This document shows positions 24,809 to 33,296 of a DNA stretch of 64,000 bases, piece by piece. Source of the DNA: an uncultured Muribaculaceae bacterium (lineage in GTDB: Bacteria > Bacteroidota > Bacteroidia > Bacteroidales > Muribaculaceae); NCBI GenBank assembly GCA_910589055.1, contig CAJURN010000002.1, positions 62,909-126,908 on the forward strand. The letters run 5' to 3'. The notes under the pieces were generated by a model. That model had not been told where the DNA came from and made no database searches. It saw only the letters and a program-made list of their open reading frames with translations. Every line of letters begins with the position of its first letter. Positions within the stretch are counted from its first letter, which is position 1. The translations under genes were made by a program, and so were the position numbers.

Positions 24809-27276
24809 TTCTTTATGAGACGTGCGGTGTGGGTCTCGCCGGATGTGGTGCTTACGCTCACAACGTACATTCCTGCGGGCAGTCCGGCCACGCGGAGTGT
24901 CGCGGAGCTGCCGTCGATTTCAGCGTCTACGGCGAGTGCGGCTCCGGAGAGGTTGAACACCGTGATGTTTTCAATGTCGGAAGCGGCTTTCACTTCGGCC
25001 ACGGCATCTGCCGGGTTGGGAGTTATTGCGAGAATGTCCGAAGCTGCCTGTACGTTGTCAATTCCTGCGGAGTGGTCGATGGTGACGAGTTTTTCCTCGC
25101 CGAGCTGGAGCACGTTGGTGCTTGTGGGCAGATAGTAGGGGATGAGATAGTACTTCTCTCCATCTTCGGCGTAGAACGAGCCTTTGAACGACAGTGTGGT
25201 CTTGTCGCCTGCCGAGAGGAAGAGCATGGGCGATTCGATGTACTCTTCCCATGTGCCGCCGGTCTCGGGGAACACGAAAATGGCTAATGTGTTGGAGTAA
25301 TAGCCCTTGGTACATTCAACGTCGATGCTGATGCGTACGTCCTCGGGATTGAGGTGGTCGGGGTTTTCGACGGTCCATCCCGAGCAGGTGAGAGTTGCGG
25401 CTCCGGGGTCGTTGATAACCTTGACTGTGCTTGTGTTCTCAAACACTACGGCTGCAGTTCCGGAATCGCTGCGGCCAAGGTCGGCGCCGAAGGCGAGGGT
25501 GTAGGAGCCGGTTTTCGCTGTGCCGTTCCAGGCGAGAGAGCCTTGGTAGTGCATTGTCACGGTTTCGCCGGCATTGAGTTCGAGCATTGCGGCGTCGCCG
25601 GTGGCTGCCAGTGTCCGGCTCGTTCCGGATTCAGAGAATAGAACGGGGTAGAAGGGTGCGAAGATGTCGGTGTCGCCGTGGTTGGTGAATGTCACGCTCA
25701 TTTCAAACGGACGGTTGAGATATATCGGGCGCGGAAGCTCGTATGAATCTACCGTGACATTTGACATGTAATTGGGTACGCTCACGGTGGCGTTCATGCC
25801 GGAGCCTTTCTGGAGCAGTGCATAGCCATACTGTACGGCGGGCGTGAGCACGTCGTAGACCTGCTCGTTTATTTTGTAGATGGGATACACGCGGTATGTG
25901 CCCTGATCGAGGCCTCCTGCGTATACGGTATATTCAAGCATGCCGCTGAGGTGCTCCAGTTCGTAAGTAGTCGCGCAGAAGACTTCTTTCTCGGCGCCGG
26001 TGCTTTCGTTTACAAAGCGTGCTCCGGGTGTGTAATTGGCTGTCTCCAGGCCGGGATTGTAGAAGAATCCGCTGAGTCTTACAGAATATCCCGACATGGA
26101 AGCCCCGAGGATGTAGTTCATAATCAGTTCGGGATGTCCTTTCTCGCTGCCTTTGTTGGGTGTGATGCCTAACACTGCGCTCTGGTCGCTGCTGAATCCT
26201 GTGCCGCCGATGCTGCCACCGATGCCCTGTGCTGTGGGATCGAGGGCTGAAAGACGGTAGTATCCGTCGCTCATGCCGCTCCAACCCCAGTTGAAGTGGA
26301 AATAACGGTCGGAGGAATATCCATCGCACACAAAGGCGTGCGCGCCGCCGGTGCCGTTTCCGGAGTAGTACACCGGGCCGGTGGTGGCGAGGCTGTTGTA
26401 GATCATGTCTTCCCAGTCGGAAGTTGTGTAGAACTTGCGCTCTACATATTGCATCGAGGCGTCGTAGTCGAAATAGGTCTGCAGTGCCGGAGCCACATCC
26501 GTGGAGTATGCTCCGCTGACGTTTGTGCCATATTGCATGTCCACTGAAATGCCGCAGGCATACATGAGCTGGGCAACGGCGAGTCCTTGAATGTCGGTGT
26601 AGTCGTCGCCGTAGTCGTCAATCATGTCGTCCCATAGGAAGTTCTGCTTGGAGAAGTCCATCGAGTAGGTCTTGTTCTGCCAGGTATAGGAGTGCTGGCC
26701 TTTTCCTGTGGTGGGCCAGTTGTGGTATTTCATCACCTGAGCCATGGCTGTTGCGACGCAGCCCACATAGGCGTGCTGCCCGTAGTATGTGGGACAGAGG
26801 GAGTTGAAGGGGTCGTCCTGGTTCCAGAAGGTTGTCACCATGGGTGCGATGGACGCACGTTCGGCTGCGGCAGCTTTTTCCGCTGAATAGGCGGGGGCGC
26901 CAGCCTTTGCTGCCGCGGCGATTTCGCTTTCATATTGTGAAAGCCACCACCTGAGCGACTCGGGCATGTTGTCGGCATCGAAAGTTCCGTTGTCGGAGTA
27001 GCCGAGTACGGGGGCGGCCACATCGTCGGCGCTGACAATCATGTAGCCTGCGTCGTTGCGTGAGCCGAATACATAGAGTGCCGGAGTGTTGTTGTCGGCC
27101 ATTCGGGCTGTGTAGAGCGGTGTCACAGTGCGACCCGATACGGGACGCACTTTCATTGCCACTCCGGTTTCGGATGTCTGTACGCGTGCGAGAGCTTCCT
27201 CGGGCGAGAGGGTCTTTGCAGCAGCCGGAATCACGCATCCGGCAAGCGCTGCAAGAAATAGGATTTTATTGTTCAT
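24805..27276 (-). CDS. Secreted C10 family cysteine peptidase (streptopain-like)
   Basis: An 823-residue exported protease. It has a signal peptide (1-20), a Spi/inhibitory propeptide region (about 21-140), then the C10 catalytic domain: Cys173 in YVGCVATAMAQVMKYH, His313 in GTGGAHAFVCDGY, and the NWGWSG strand near 329-334. A long beta-sandwich region follows (about 370-740). The C-terminus (about 750-823; AITPNPADAVAEV ... GLPAGMYVVSVSTTSGETH) is a type IX-like sorting domain. It resembles interpain and the Bacteroides fragipain-type C10 enzymes. It lies 19 bp after the nuclease gene and overlaps the lipoprotein gene by 4 bp. Confidence 0.9.
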   Translation of the reverse strand: MNNKILFLAALAGCVIPAAAKTLSPEEALARVQTSETGVAMKVRPVSGRTVTPLYTARMADNNTPALYVFGSRNDAGYMIVSADDVAAPVLGYSDNGTFDADNMPESLRWWLSQYESEIAAAAKAGAPAYSAEKAAAAERASIAPMVTTFWNQDDPFNSLCPTYYGQHAYVGCVATAMAQVMKYHNWPTTGKGQHSYTWQNKTYSMDFSKQNFLWDDMIDDYGDDYTDIQGLAVAQLMYACGISVDMQYGTNVSGAYSTDVAPALQTYFDYDASMQYVERKFYTTSDWEDMIYNSLATTGPVYYSGNGTGGAHAFVCDGYSSDRYFHFNWGWSGMSDGYYRLSALDPTAQGIGGSIGGTGFSSDQSAVLGITPNKGSEKGHPELIMNYILGASMSGYSVRLSGFFYNPGLETANYTPGARFVNESTGAEKEVFCATTYELEHLSGMLEYTVYAGGLDQGTYRVYPIYKINEQVYDVLTPAVQYGYALLQKGSGMNATVSVPNYMSNVTVDSYELPRPIYLNRPFEMSVTFTNHGDTDIFAPFYPVLFSESGTSRTLAATGDAAMLELNAGETVTMHYQGSLAWNGTAKTGSYTLAFGADLGRSDSGTAAVVFENTSTVKVINDPGAATLTCSGWTVENPDHLNPEDVRISIDVECTKGYYSNTLAIFVFPETGGTWEEYIESPMLFLSAGDKTTLSFKGSFYAEDGEKYYLIPYYLPTSTNVLQLGEEKLVTIDHSAGIDNVQAASDILAITPNPADAVAEVKAASDIENITVFNLSGAALAVDAEIDGSSATLRVAGLPAGMYVVSVSTTSGETHTARLIKK

Positions 27277-27295
27277 TTATATAGAGGGGATGGTT

Positions 27296-28102
27296 TTAAA
27301 ACGTGGTGCTGCCCTGAAATTCAGGGTCGAAAATGGAGTTGAGCATATAGGCCAGGCGTAGACCTCCGCGGAGAAACTGCTGCTCGATTACCGGAGTCCA
27401 GTATGCGATTTCGTTGTAGGACAGGCGCGAGCCTTTGGGCGTGCGGTCGTATACGCGGTTGGCTATGTCAAGGGTTTCCTTGGCCCAGTCGTCGACGTTT
27501 CCGGCTACAATCTGAGCCTCGCGTTCGGGCGAGACGCGGTCCACCTGGTCGGCCCATTCCGAGTAGCTCCATTTGTGGGCTGCTTCGGGGAGCTTGCTGT
27601 CCCATGCGGAATGTAGGTTTGTCTCGGAGTTGAAGAATTTTACCTTGATGGTATTGCCACCGTAGTCGGTTGCGTGGCCCATGTGCATGGGTTGGTGCAG
27701 GTCGCCTGTGATATGGGTGAGGATCTTCAGGGCGAGGTTTTTCTGGGCGCGTGTGGCCTTAGGGTCGCGCAGGAGTGCCACCTGCTCGCGGATAGCCACA
27801 ACGGCGTCGCCGTCGGGATGGATCGGTGCGTCCTCATAGGCTACGCCTTCGTCGACGTTTTTGTAGTGCCAGGTCTTGGTGTAGCGGTAGTCGGGCGTGT
27901 GGCTGGCGTTGTCGAGCCAGTTGGCCCAATACACGAGCGACATTCCGTCCAGCAGCGATGCCACGGAGTCGGATGCGGCCTTTGTGAGGTGGCGTTCGGC
28001 GATGTGTGCCGTCGTGTCATGTCCCTTCTGGCTCCATCCGAAAGACTGGAGACTTGCTCCGGCAAGCAGCAGGGCGGAGAGTATCAGGTGTTTCTTTGTC
28101 AT
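27296..28102 (-). CDS. Secreted S1/P1-type nuclease
   Basis: A 268-residue zinc-dependent single-strand nuclease or 3'-nucleotidase type enzyme. A signal peptide ends just before Trp23, whose free amino group is the zinc ligand after cleavage in this family (FGWSQKGHD, His28). Further zinc ligands are in NWLDNASH, KTWHYKN, LHQPMHMGHATDYGGN and NLHSAWDSKL. It presumably works in the periplasm or outside the cell to salvage phosphate and nucleosides. It is followed by the C10 peptidase gene. Confidence 0.92.
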   Translation of the reverse strand: MTKKHLILSALLLAGASLQSFGWSQKGHDTTAHIAERHLTKAASDSVASLLDGMSLVYWANWLDNASHTPDYRYTKTWHYKNVDEGVAYEDAPIHPDGDAVVAIREQVALLRDPKATRAQKNLALKILTHITGDLHQPMHMGHATDYGGNTIKVKFFNSETNLHSAWDSKLPEAAHKWSYSEWADQVDRVSPEREAQIVAGNVDDWAKETLDIANRVYDRTPKGSRLSYNEIAYWTPVIEQQFLRGGLRLAYMLNSIFDPEFQGSTTF

Positions 28103-28126
28103 GATAACAGATGGTTCTTTACAACA

Positions 28127-28174
28127 ACAACGGGCTGAAACCGACGGCGATTGCCGTATGTCTCAGCCCGTTGT
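28127..28174. terminator. Hairpin between rpmA and the nuclease gene
   Basis: ACAACGGGCTGA pairs perfectly with TCAGCCCGTTGT across 24 nt that contain an inner CGGC/GCCG hairpin. No T-run follows on the minus strand, so it may allow part of the rplU-rpmA transcript into the nuclease gene, for which I see no promoter. Confidence 0.6.
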
Positions 28175-28212
28175 GTTGGGGTTTGGAAAAGTTTCCTCGC
28201 CGTGGAAGCGGA

Positions 28213-28476
28213 TTATGCTTCGGCAACGGGGGTAACGTTGATGAACTTGCGGCCGTTACGTCCTTCGGTGAACTGCACGGTGCCATCAATAAGAGCATAC
28301 AGAGTATGGTCTTTGCCGATGCCTACGTTCAGACCGGGATGGTGAACGGTGCCACGCTGACGCTTGATGATGTTGCCAGCCTTGGCAAACTGACCGCCGT
28401 AAATTTTAACTCCGAGTCGTTTGCTTTCCGACTCACGGCCGTTCTTTGAACTACCGACGCCTTTTTTATGTGCCAT
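28213..28476 (-). CDS. rpmA: 50S ribosomal protein L27
   Basis: An 87-residue protein with the L27 start MAHKKGVGSSKNGRESESKR and the signature QRGTVHHPGLNVGIGKDHTL. The N-terminus begins without the cleavable extension found in Firmicutes. Second gene after rplU with a 26-bp gap. Confidence 0.98.
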   Translation of the reverse strand: MAHKKGVGSSKNGRESESKRLGVKIYGGQFAKAGNIIKRQRGTVHHPGLNVGIGKDHTLYALIDGTVQFTEGRNGRKFINVTPVAEA

Positions 28477-28502
28477 GGTGTTTTAACGGATTTCTTTTGG
28501 GA

Positions 28503-28823
28503 TTAAGCAACAATTTCTTTAATCACTACTTTGGTGAAGTACTGGCGGTGGCCGTTTTTACGGCGATAGCCTTTGCGACGCTTTTTCTTGAAAACGATTA
28601 CTTTGTCGCCCTTTACGAGGTTCTTTTCAACTTCGCATACGACTTTTGCGCCTTCAACTGTGGGTGCGCCTACTTTTACATTGCCGTCAACATCGGCAAG
28701 AAGAACACGGTCGAATTCAACCTTGTCGCCTTCGTTGACATTTTCACCGAGATAGTGAACGTACAGGAACTTGCCTTCTTCAGCTTTAAACTGCTGTCCC
28801 TGGATTTCTACGATAACGTACAT
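28503..28823 (-). CDS. rplU: 50S ribosomal protein L21
   Basis: A 106-residue protein with L21 features: MYVIVEIQGQQFKAEEGKFL at the start, the VEKNLVKGDKVIVFKKKRRK stretch and the basic RKNGHRQYFT end. Preceded by a consensus promoter with a leader of about 90 nt that can fold (GCTGA/TCAGC with GGC/GCC inside). Confidence 0.98.
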   Translation of the reverse strand: MYVIVEIQGQQFKAEEGKFLYVHYLGENVNEGDKVEFDRVLLADVDGNVKVGAPTVEGAKVVCEVEKNLVKGDKVIVFKKKRRKGYRRKNGHRQYFTKVVIKEIVA

Positions 28824-28917
28824 TTATTTAATATACAATTAGTTAACCCGCTGAGGCGAGCTTCAGGCCGTATGGCTGTCAGCTACTTGTCCGAGCCTAT
28901 TGCGGAAAATCAGCCCA

Positions 28918-28948
28918 CAAAGTTACAAAAAATTTCCTTACCCGACAA
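28918..28948 (-). promoter_or_regulatory. Promoter of rplU-rpmA
   Basis: TTG, 20 bp, TAACTTTG on the minus strand, about 95 bp before the rplU start. Confidence 0.75.
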
Positions 28949-29185
28949 CTTTTCGGGAAGAAGCCTGAAAGAATGTGCTTAATTAACATACTTTAACCCG
29001 GGGGGGTATTTTTATGCCCATTCTCAGTAAATTTGTAGCAAATCTTGACCTCGATTCTCTCTCGCAAATATTATCACAACGGCTGTTTCCGCGATGGGCA
29101 AGCCGATTTCCTTAAATCAACATCATCACTATCATCAGGCATTGCGCCAAATTTTATCAAACCTTAATTTATCAAACCAAATTCA
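28949..29185 (+). other. Intergenic DNA before the PI-PLC gene
   Basis: A TAAATTTG element (29028-29035) is a possible -7 box for the following gene, with a long leader of about 145 nt; no good -33 element is seen. A G7 run lies near 29000-29006. Nothing else is recognisable. Confidence 0.4.
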
Positions 29186-32074
29186 ATGAAAAAGACTTTT
29201 TCTTTTTTGTTCGCATGTGCGCTGGCGCTTTCGCCGGTAGACACATGGGCGGCTGTTGCCCCTTACGACGGACAGGCTCAGCTCGAGGCAGCTCGCGCCG
29301 ACTTCGAAAACTGGCAGAAGTACCTGCCCGATGACATGTTTGCCGCACACGTGTCGATGCCCGGCTCGCATGACACAGCCACCGGACACAACGTCACTTT
29401 CGCTTCTTCGTCGAAGGCACAGGAAGTGCTTCTCGAAGACCAGATCAAAGGCGGTATACGCGCCTTCGACTTCCGTCCCGGATTCTACTCCACAACAACC
29501 GACGGCCAGACGGTTGTAACCATCAACTGTAACCACGGTATGGGCAAGGCCGAACTCACCATGGATGAGGCTTTCACCATCCTGCAGAATTATCTCAAGG
29601 AGCATCCGTCGGAATTCTTCGCAATGCACCTTTTCCGCGGTTATCCCACCAGCGACCCCTCGGAACCCAATCGTTCTATCTTTGATGCAGCCGTCGACGA
29701 ACTTTTCAACAAGAAGTTCAACGACATGTTCATCGACTTCGACCCGTATCTGACTGTTAAGGAAATGCGCGGTAAGGTTGTCGTATTCCGCCGCGACCGT
29801 ATCTCCTGGTGTCACATCAACAAGGCCGGTAATCTCGGCGGATGGCCCGGAGACAAGGATCTTTGGGTAGAAGGTGCAGCAGCTGCCGCTACCAACGCTC
29901 TCAATCCCACCAAGACAGGTCGTGTACGCGTGACCGACGTCTCCTCTCCCAAAAACGAGGACGAACTCAACACCAAGCTCAATTCAATCACCAACCTTTT
30001 CACAGCCAACTGCACTCAGCAGACTCCCAACCAGGCCAAGGCTGCCGGTGCTTACAAGCCCGAATGGTCGATGATTTTCACTTCCGGCGAATACACCTCC
30101 GGACAGAAAGGTTATCTCACCTGCGCCACCCACACGAATCCTCACCTGACAAAGCTTATCAATGAGGCTACCGTGGCCGGTCCTACCGGTATCGTCTTCT
30201 CCGACTGGGTGCTCATCGACAAGCATGAATACAGCGGCACTGAATATGAAGTGAAAGGTATTGACCTGGTTAAGGCCATCGCCGAGAACAACTTCAAGTA
30301 CGCTGCCGATTACATCCTCGACGATGAACTGTTCAACGCCGAAAACGACTTCACCAAAGAACCCGATGTGTTCGGCAACAACACATACTTCATGCGCAAC
30401 GTAGGCACAGGCAAATTCCTTGCCGCAGGTGCCGACTGGGGCACACATGCAGTGCTCGGCGACCATGGTATCCGCATCAAGACTTTCTTCGACAACCGCA
30501 CAGGCAACTATCTTCTCCAGACCACCTTCGTGCAGGGCGGTATCGAGAATTACCTCGGCGACAACTGCTACATCGACAACGGCGCGCCCAATCCCTTCAA
30601 GGCTGTGAAAGCCGAAGGCTCCAATGCCTACTACATGACTTTCCAGGGAGTTGACGAGGACAACAAGCCCGTGACCTACGCTCTCACACCCGAACAGGCT
30701 GTAAACACTTACGCTGACGGCGCGCAGTGGCTTGTCGAGAATCGTGCACTCGTTGAAGGCAATCTCAACCAGCAGTGGGAATTTGTGACTGAGGAGGATC
30801 TTGTGAAGGAACTTGTTGAACAGGCTACTCCCCAGAATCCCGTGGACCTTACTTTCAAGATTCATGGCTACAAGTTCGACCCGAACGATGACAATGAAAA
30901 CAACGCATGGGTATTCACCAACACTCAGGCCAAGACTTCCACATTATATAAGGTGAGCACTCAGGTCTGGGGCTCGAACGAATGGAACGACAAGGACATG
31001 ATCTACCGTGTCTACATCGACCGCGTGAGCGCAAGCTACCCCGACAACTACTCCTGGAGCCTTACTCAGGACGTGACCGGGCTTCCCGCCGGTGTCTATA
31101 CCGTTTCTGCCAACGCAATGGCCGACAATATGCCTATGGAAGGTGAAGGTAAGTTTGAAATGACCGCCAACGGCGTTGACATGACCGAAGGCATCCACAC
31201 CGAAGCATCCGGAACCTATACTTGCGACAAGGGCAGCGCTCTTGACTTCTTCCGCAACGCCGAACTCAACAACTGTCTCGTGAAAGCCATTAACGTGGTT
31301 GTTGAAGAAGATGGTGTGCTCCACATCCGCATGGCTCGCCCCCTCACTACCGCAACCGGTAAGGAAAACTTCTTCTTCGACAACTTCTCCCTCATCTACC
31401 ATGGTCCCGCCGGAATGGAAGCCGTTGAATACACTCCCGCCGACGAGTACGACACCATGATTCTTCCCTTCGAAGCCGAAATCCCCGAAGGACTGGAGGT
31501 GTACGCTACCTCTTCTTACGAATACAAACTCCCCCTCTATCACGTGCTCGTGCTTGAAAAGCAGAATGTGATTGAAGCCAATACTCCCTACATCGTGCGC
31601 ACATCTGCTGAAGCAGGTCAGGCCGAAACCTACACTTTCTGGGGCGTGAAGGGTGAGACCGAAGGTACTTTCACCGCAGGTCTTCTCACCGGTTCGCATA
31701 ATGAGGTTGAAGTGCCCGTAGGTGCCTTCAAGCTCGGATATCTCAATCCTGATTTCATGGGATTTGTACGTGTGGATGCCACCGGAACAAACCTCGAAGC
31801 AGGACGTGCCTACATCCACGACACGGAGGATGAAGCAATCAATGCCGAAGGTTCTATGGTGGGTCAGCTCCGCTTTGAAGTTAATCCCGACGATCTCACA
31901 GGTGTTGAAAACCTCGCCACAGAAGAGCTTGGTGCGACTTCAATCGTTGATGTATATAACCTCGCAGGCGTCCAGGTGCTCCGCGGAGTAGCCTACGGTA
32001 CTGTTGCCGGCAGCCTCGAAAGCGGAATCTACATCATCCGCACCGCCGGTAAGGCAATCAAAGTCGCTCTTTGA
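29186..32074 (+). CDS. Secreted PI-PLC-like phosphodiesterase with C-terminal sorting tail
   Basis: A 962-residue exported enzyme. The signal peptide (1-23) is followed by a PI-PLC X domain (about 45-350) with both catalytic histidines, His62 in MPGSHDTATG and His117 in INCNHGMG, and the GIRAFDFRPGFY strand. A ricin-like or carbohydrate-binding-like stretch (about 400-520; NTYFMRNVGTGKFLAAG) and a jellyroll-like region (about 560-750) follow. The end (VYNLAGVQVLRGV ... GIYIIRTAGKAIKVAL) is a type IX-like sorting tail. Bacterial enzymes of this kind cleave phosphatidylinositol or GPI anchors; whether this one acts on host GPI proteins is inference. Monocistronic, with a strong terminator. Confidence 0.85.
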   Translation: MKKTFSFLFACALALSPVDTWAAVAPYDGQAQLEAARADFENWQKYLPDDMFAAHVSMPGSHDTATGHNVTFASSSKAQEVLLEDQIKGGIRAFDFRPGFYSTTTDGQTVVTINCNHGMGKAELTMDEAFTILQNYLKEHPSEFFAMHLFRGYPTSDPSEPNRSIFDAAVDELFNKKFNDMFIDFDPYLTVKEMRGKVVVFRRDRISWCHINKAGNLGGWPGDKDLWVEGAAAAATNALNPTKTGRVRVTDVSSPKNEDELNTKLNSITNLFTANCTQQTPNQAKAAGAYKPEWSMIFTSGEYTSGQKGYLTCATHTNPHLTKLINEATVAGPTGIVFSDWVLIDKHEYSGTEYEVKGIDLVKAIAENNFKYAADYILDDELFNAENDFTKEPDVFGNNTYFMRNVGTGKFLAAGADWGTHAVLGDHGIRIKTFFDNRTGNYLLQTTFVQGGIENYLGDNCYIDNGAPNPFKAVKAEGSNAYYMTFQGVDEDNKPVTYALTPEQAVNTYADGAQWLVENRALVEGNLNQQWEFVTEEDLVKELVEQATPQNPVDLTFKIHGYKFDPNDDNENNAWVFTNTQAKTSTLYKVSTQVWGSNEWNDKDMIYRVYIDRVSASYPDNYSWSLTQDVTGLPAGVYTVSANAMADNMPMEGEGKFEMTANGVDMTEGIHTEASGTYTCDKGSALDFFRNAELNNCLVKAINVVVEEDGVLHIRMARPLTTATGKENFFFDNFSLIYHGPAGMEAVEYTPADEYDTMILPFEAEIPEGLEVYATSSYEYKLPLYHVLVLEKQNVIEANTPYIVRTSAEAGQAETYTFWGVKGETEGTFTAGLLTGSHNEVEVPVGAFKLGYLNPDFMGFVRVDATGTNLEAGRAYIHDTEDEAINAEGSMVGQLRFEVNPDDLTGVENLATEELGATSIVDVYNLAGVQVLRGVAYGTVAGSLESGIYIIRTAGKAIKVAL

Positions 32075-32100
32075 TAGACTTTCCCCGATACACATAACGA

Positions 32101-32134
32101 GGGGCAGCGTCCGCGGACGCTGCCCCTTTTGCTT
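32101..32134 (+). terminator. Intrinsic terminator after the PI-PLC gene
   Basis: A perfect 13-bp palindrome, GGGGCAGCGTCCG and its complement, followed by TTTTGCTTT. Confidence 0.85.
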
Positions 32135-32135
32135 T

Positions 32136-32330
32136 AGGCGAAAATAGGCGATGAAAGGTTAAAAGGCAAGATGTGTGTTCTTGATGGTGGTAATGGTGGT
32201 TGTAGGGAATCATTGCCAATTCTTGCCTTTTTTGCCTTCTTAGCCTATTTTTTTGCCTTCTTAGCCTTGTTTGCCTTTTTTTGCCTGCTTAACCTCCCTT
32301 TGCCTATCCTTGCCTATAATACAATCCTTC
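32136..32330. repeat. Degenerate TTGCCTTTT / AGGCGAAAA repeat tract
   Basis: Aggcgaaaataggcg at the left edge and about twelve degenerate ttgcctttttt, cttagcctt, ttgcctatc units to the right. The tract runs up to and slightly into the 3' end of the ArgC-like gene on the other strand. It is the same class as 89-236 and 55418-55612. Confidence 0.75.
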
Positions 32331-33252
32331 CTTCCTGGAGTTCGGAGCCGCCGAAGAGGGCGAGGCCTGTGCGTTCGTGGAGGCCGAAGAGAAGGTTCAT
32401 GATATGAACGGCGTTGCCTGCCGCACCTTTGAGGCGGTTGTCGATAACGGCACACACTTCCAGGCGTCCGTCGTCGCAGCGGTCGAGAGAGAGAAGGCAC
32501 TTGTTGGTGCGGGCTATGTCGGCGGCATCGGCGGGATGATGTTCCGGAAGAATAAATGTGAAATTATGGTCGGAATAAGCCTCGGCGTAAATCTCGCGGA
32601 GGTGACCCATGTCGACGGCGCAGTCGACACGCACGGTCACGCTGCTCACCCTCTGCTTGCCGGCCCACATCGTGTGTGATTTCACGGTGACATCCGAATT
32701 GAAGCTCGACTGCACGCTTTTCAGGCAGTCCTTTATCTCGGTGTCAAAATCCGGAGCTATCTCAAGCGAGCTTGCGATGCTTGCCTCCATGTCGGAGTTG
32801 AGCAGGAGATTTTTGGCAAGGGGGAATACCGCAAGCATCAGGGCATGTGCCAAGGGATCGGGCGATACTGCCGCACGCGCACCCCGTACCATAGCCTTGC
32901 GGTTGACTTCGGGAAGGCCGTAGACGGCTTCCTCGCCAAGCATCGGCAATTGCGACACGCCACCGATGACGATAAGACGGAAATCCTTGTCGTCGCGTAG
33001 CTTTTCCAAGGCAGCCTCGGGCACGTGGGCGCCTTCGGTGCAGAAAAGCACATTGATTTTCGACAGGTCCAGAGAGCCTGTAAGGCGCAGGTCGATTTCG
33101 CCGATGAGATCGGGGATAATGCGGTCGAGCGCGAGTCCGGCATGCTTCTCGGACACAAAGGACATCAGTTCAACATCAGGGTGGTTGATGAGCAGTCGGA
33201 CGAGATCCCTGCCCGTGGCGTCGGGGTCGCCGTATATTCCGGCTTTAATCAT
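32314..33252 (-). CDS. ArgC-like protein without the catalytic cysteine
   Basis: A 312-residue homologue of N-acetyl-gamma-glutamyl-phosphate reductase. Family landmarks are the Rossmann start MIKAGIYGDPDATGRDLVRL, then INHPDVEL, YGLPEVNR, PLAKNLLLNSD, TNKCLLSLD and KGAAGNAVHIMNLLFGL, which follow the Bacteroides ArgC pattern closely. The invariant NPGC active site, however, reads VSPD (AAVSPDPLAHAL), so no thiohemiacetal can form by the normal route, and the glycine-rich NADP loop is also altered. It may be a regulatory pseudo-enzyme or have another reaction. No other arginine gene is near; it ends a run of hpt, adk, ligase, gltX and waaA. Confidence 0.8.
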   Translation of the reverse strand: MIKAGIYGDPDATGRDLVRLLINHPDVELMSFVSEKHAGLALDRIIPDLIGEIDLRLTGSLDLSKINVLFCTEGAHVPEAALEKLRDDKDFRLIVIGGVSQLPMLGEEAVYGLPEVNRKAMVRGARAAVSPDPLAHALMLAVFPLAKNLLLNSDMEASIASSLEIAPDFDTEIKDCLKSVQSSFNSDVTVKSHTMWAGKQRVSSVTVRVDCAVDMGHLREIYAEAYSDHNFTFILPEHHPADAADIARTNKCLLSLDRCDDGRLEVCAVIDNRLKGAAGNAVHIMNLLFGLHERTGLALFGGSELQEGRIVL

Positions 33253-33296
33253 GGTAAGGGGAGTTTGATTTTAGAGAGGTGAGACAGTTGCTGTAA

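Noticed and set aside
28949..29185. tRNA or small RNA gene in the gap before the PI-PLC gene
   Set aside because: No cloverleaf, no terminator and no clear promoter pair were found.
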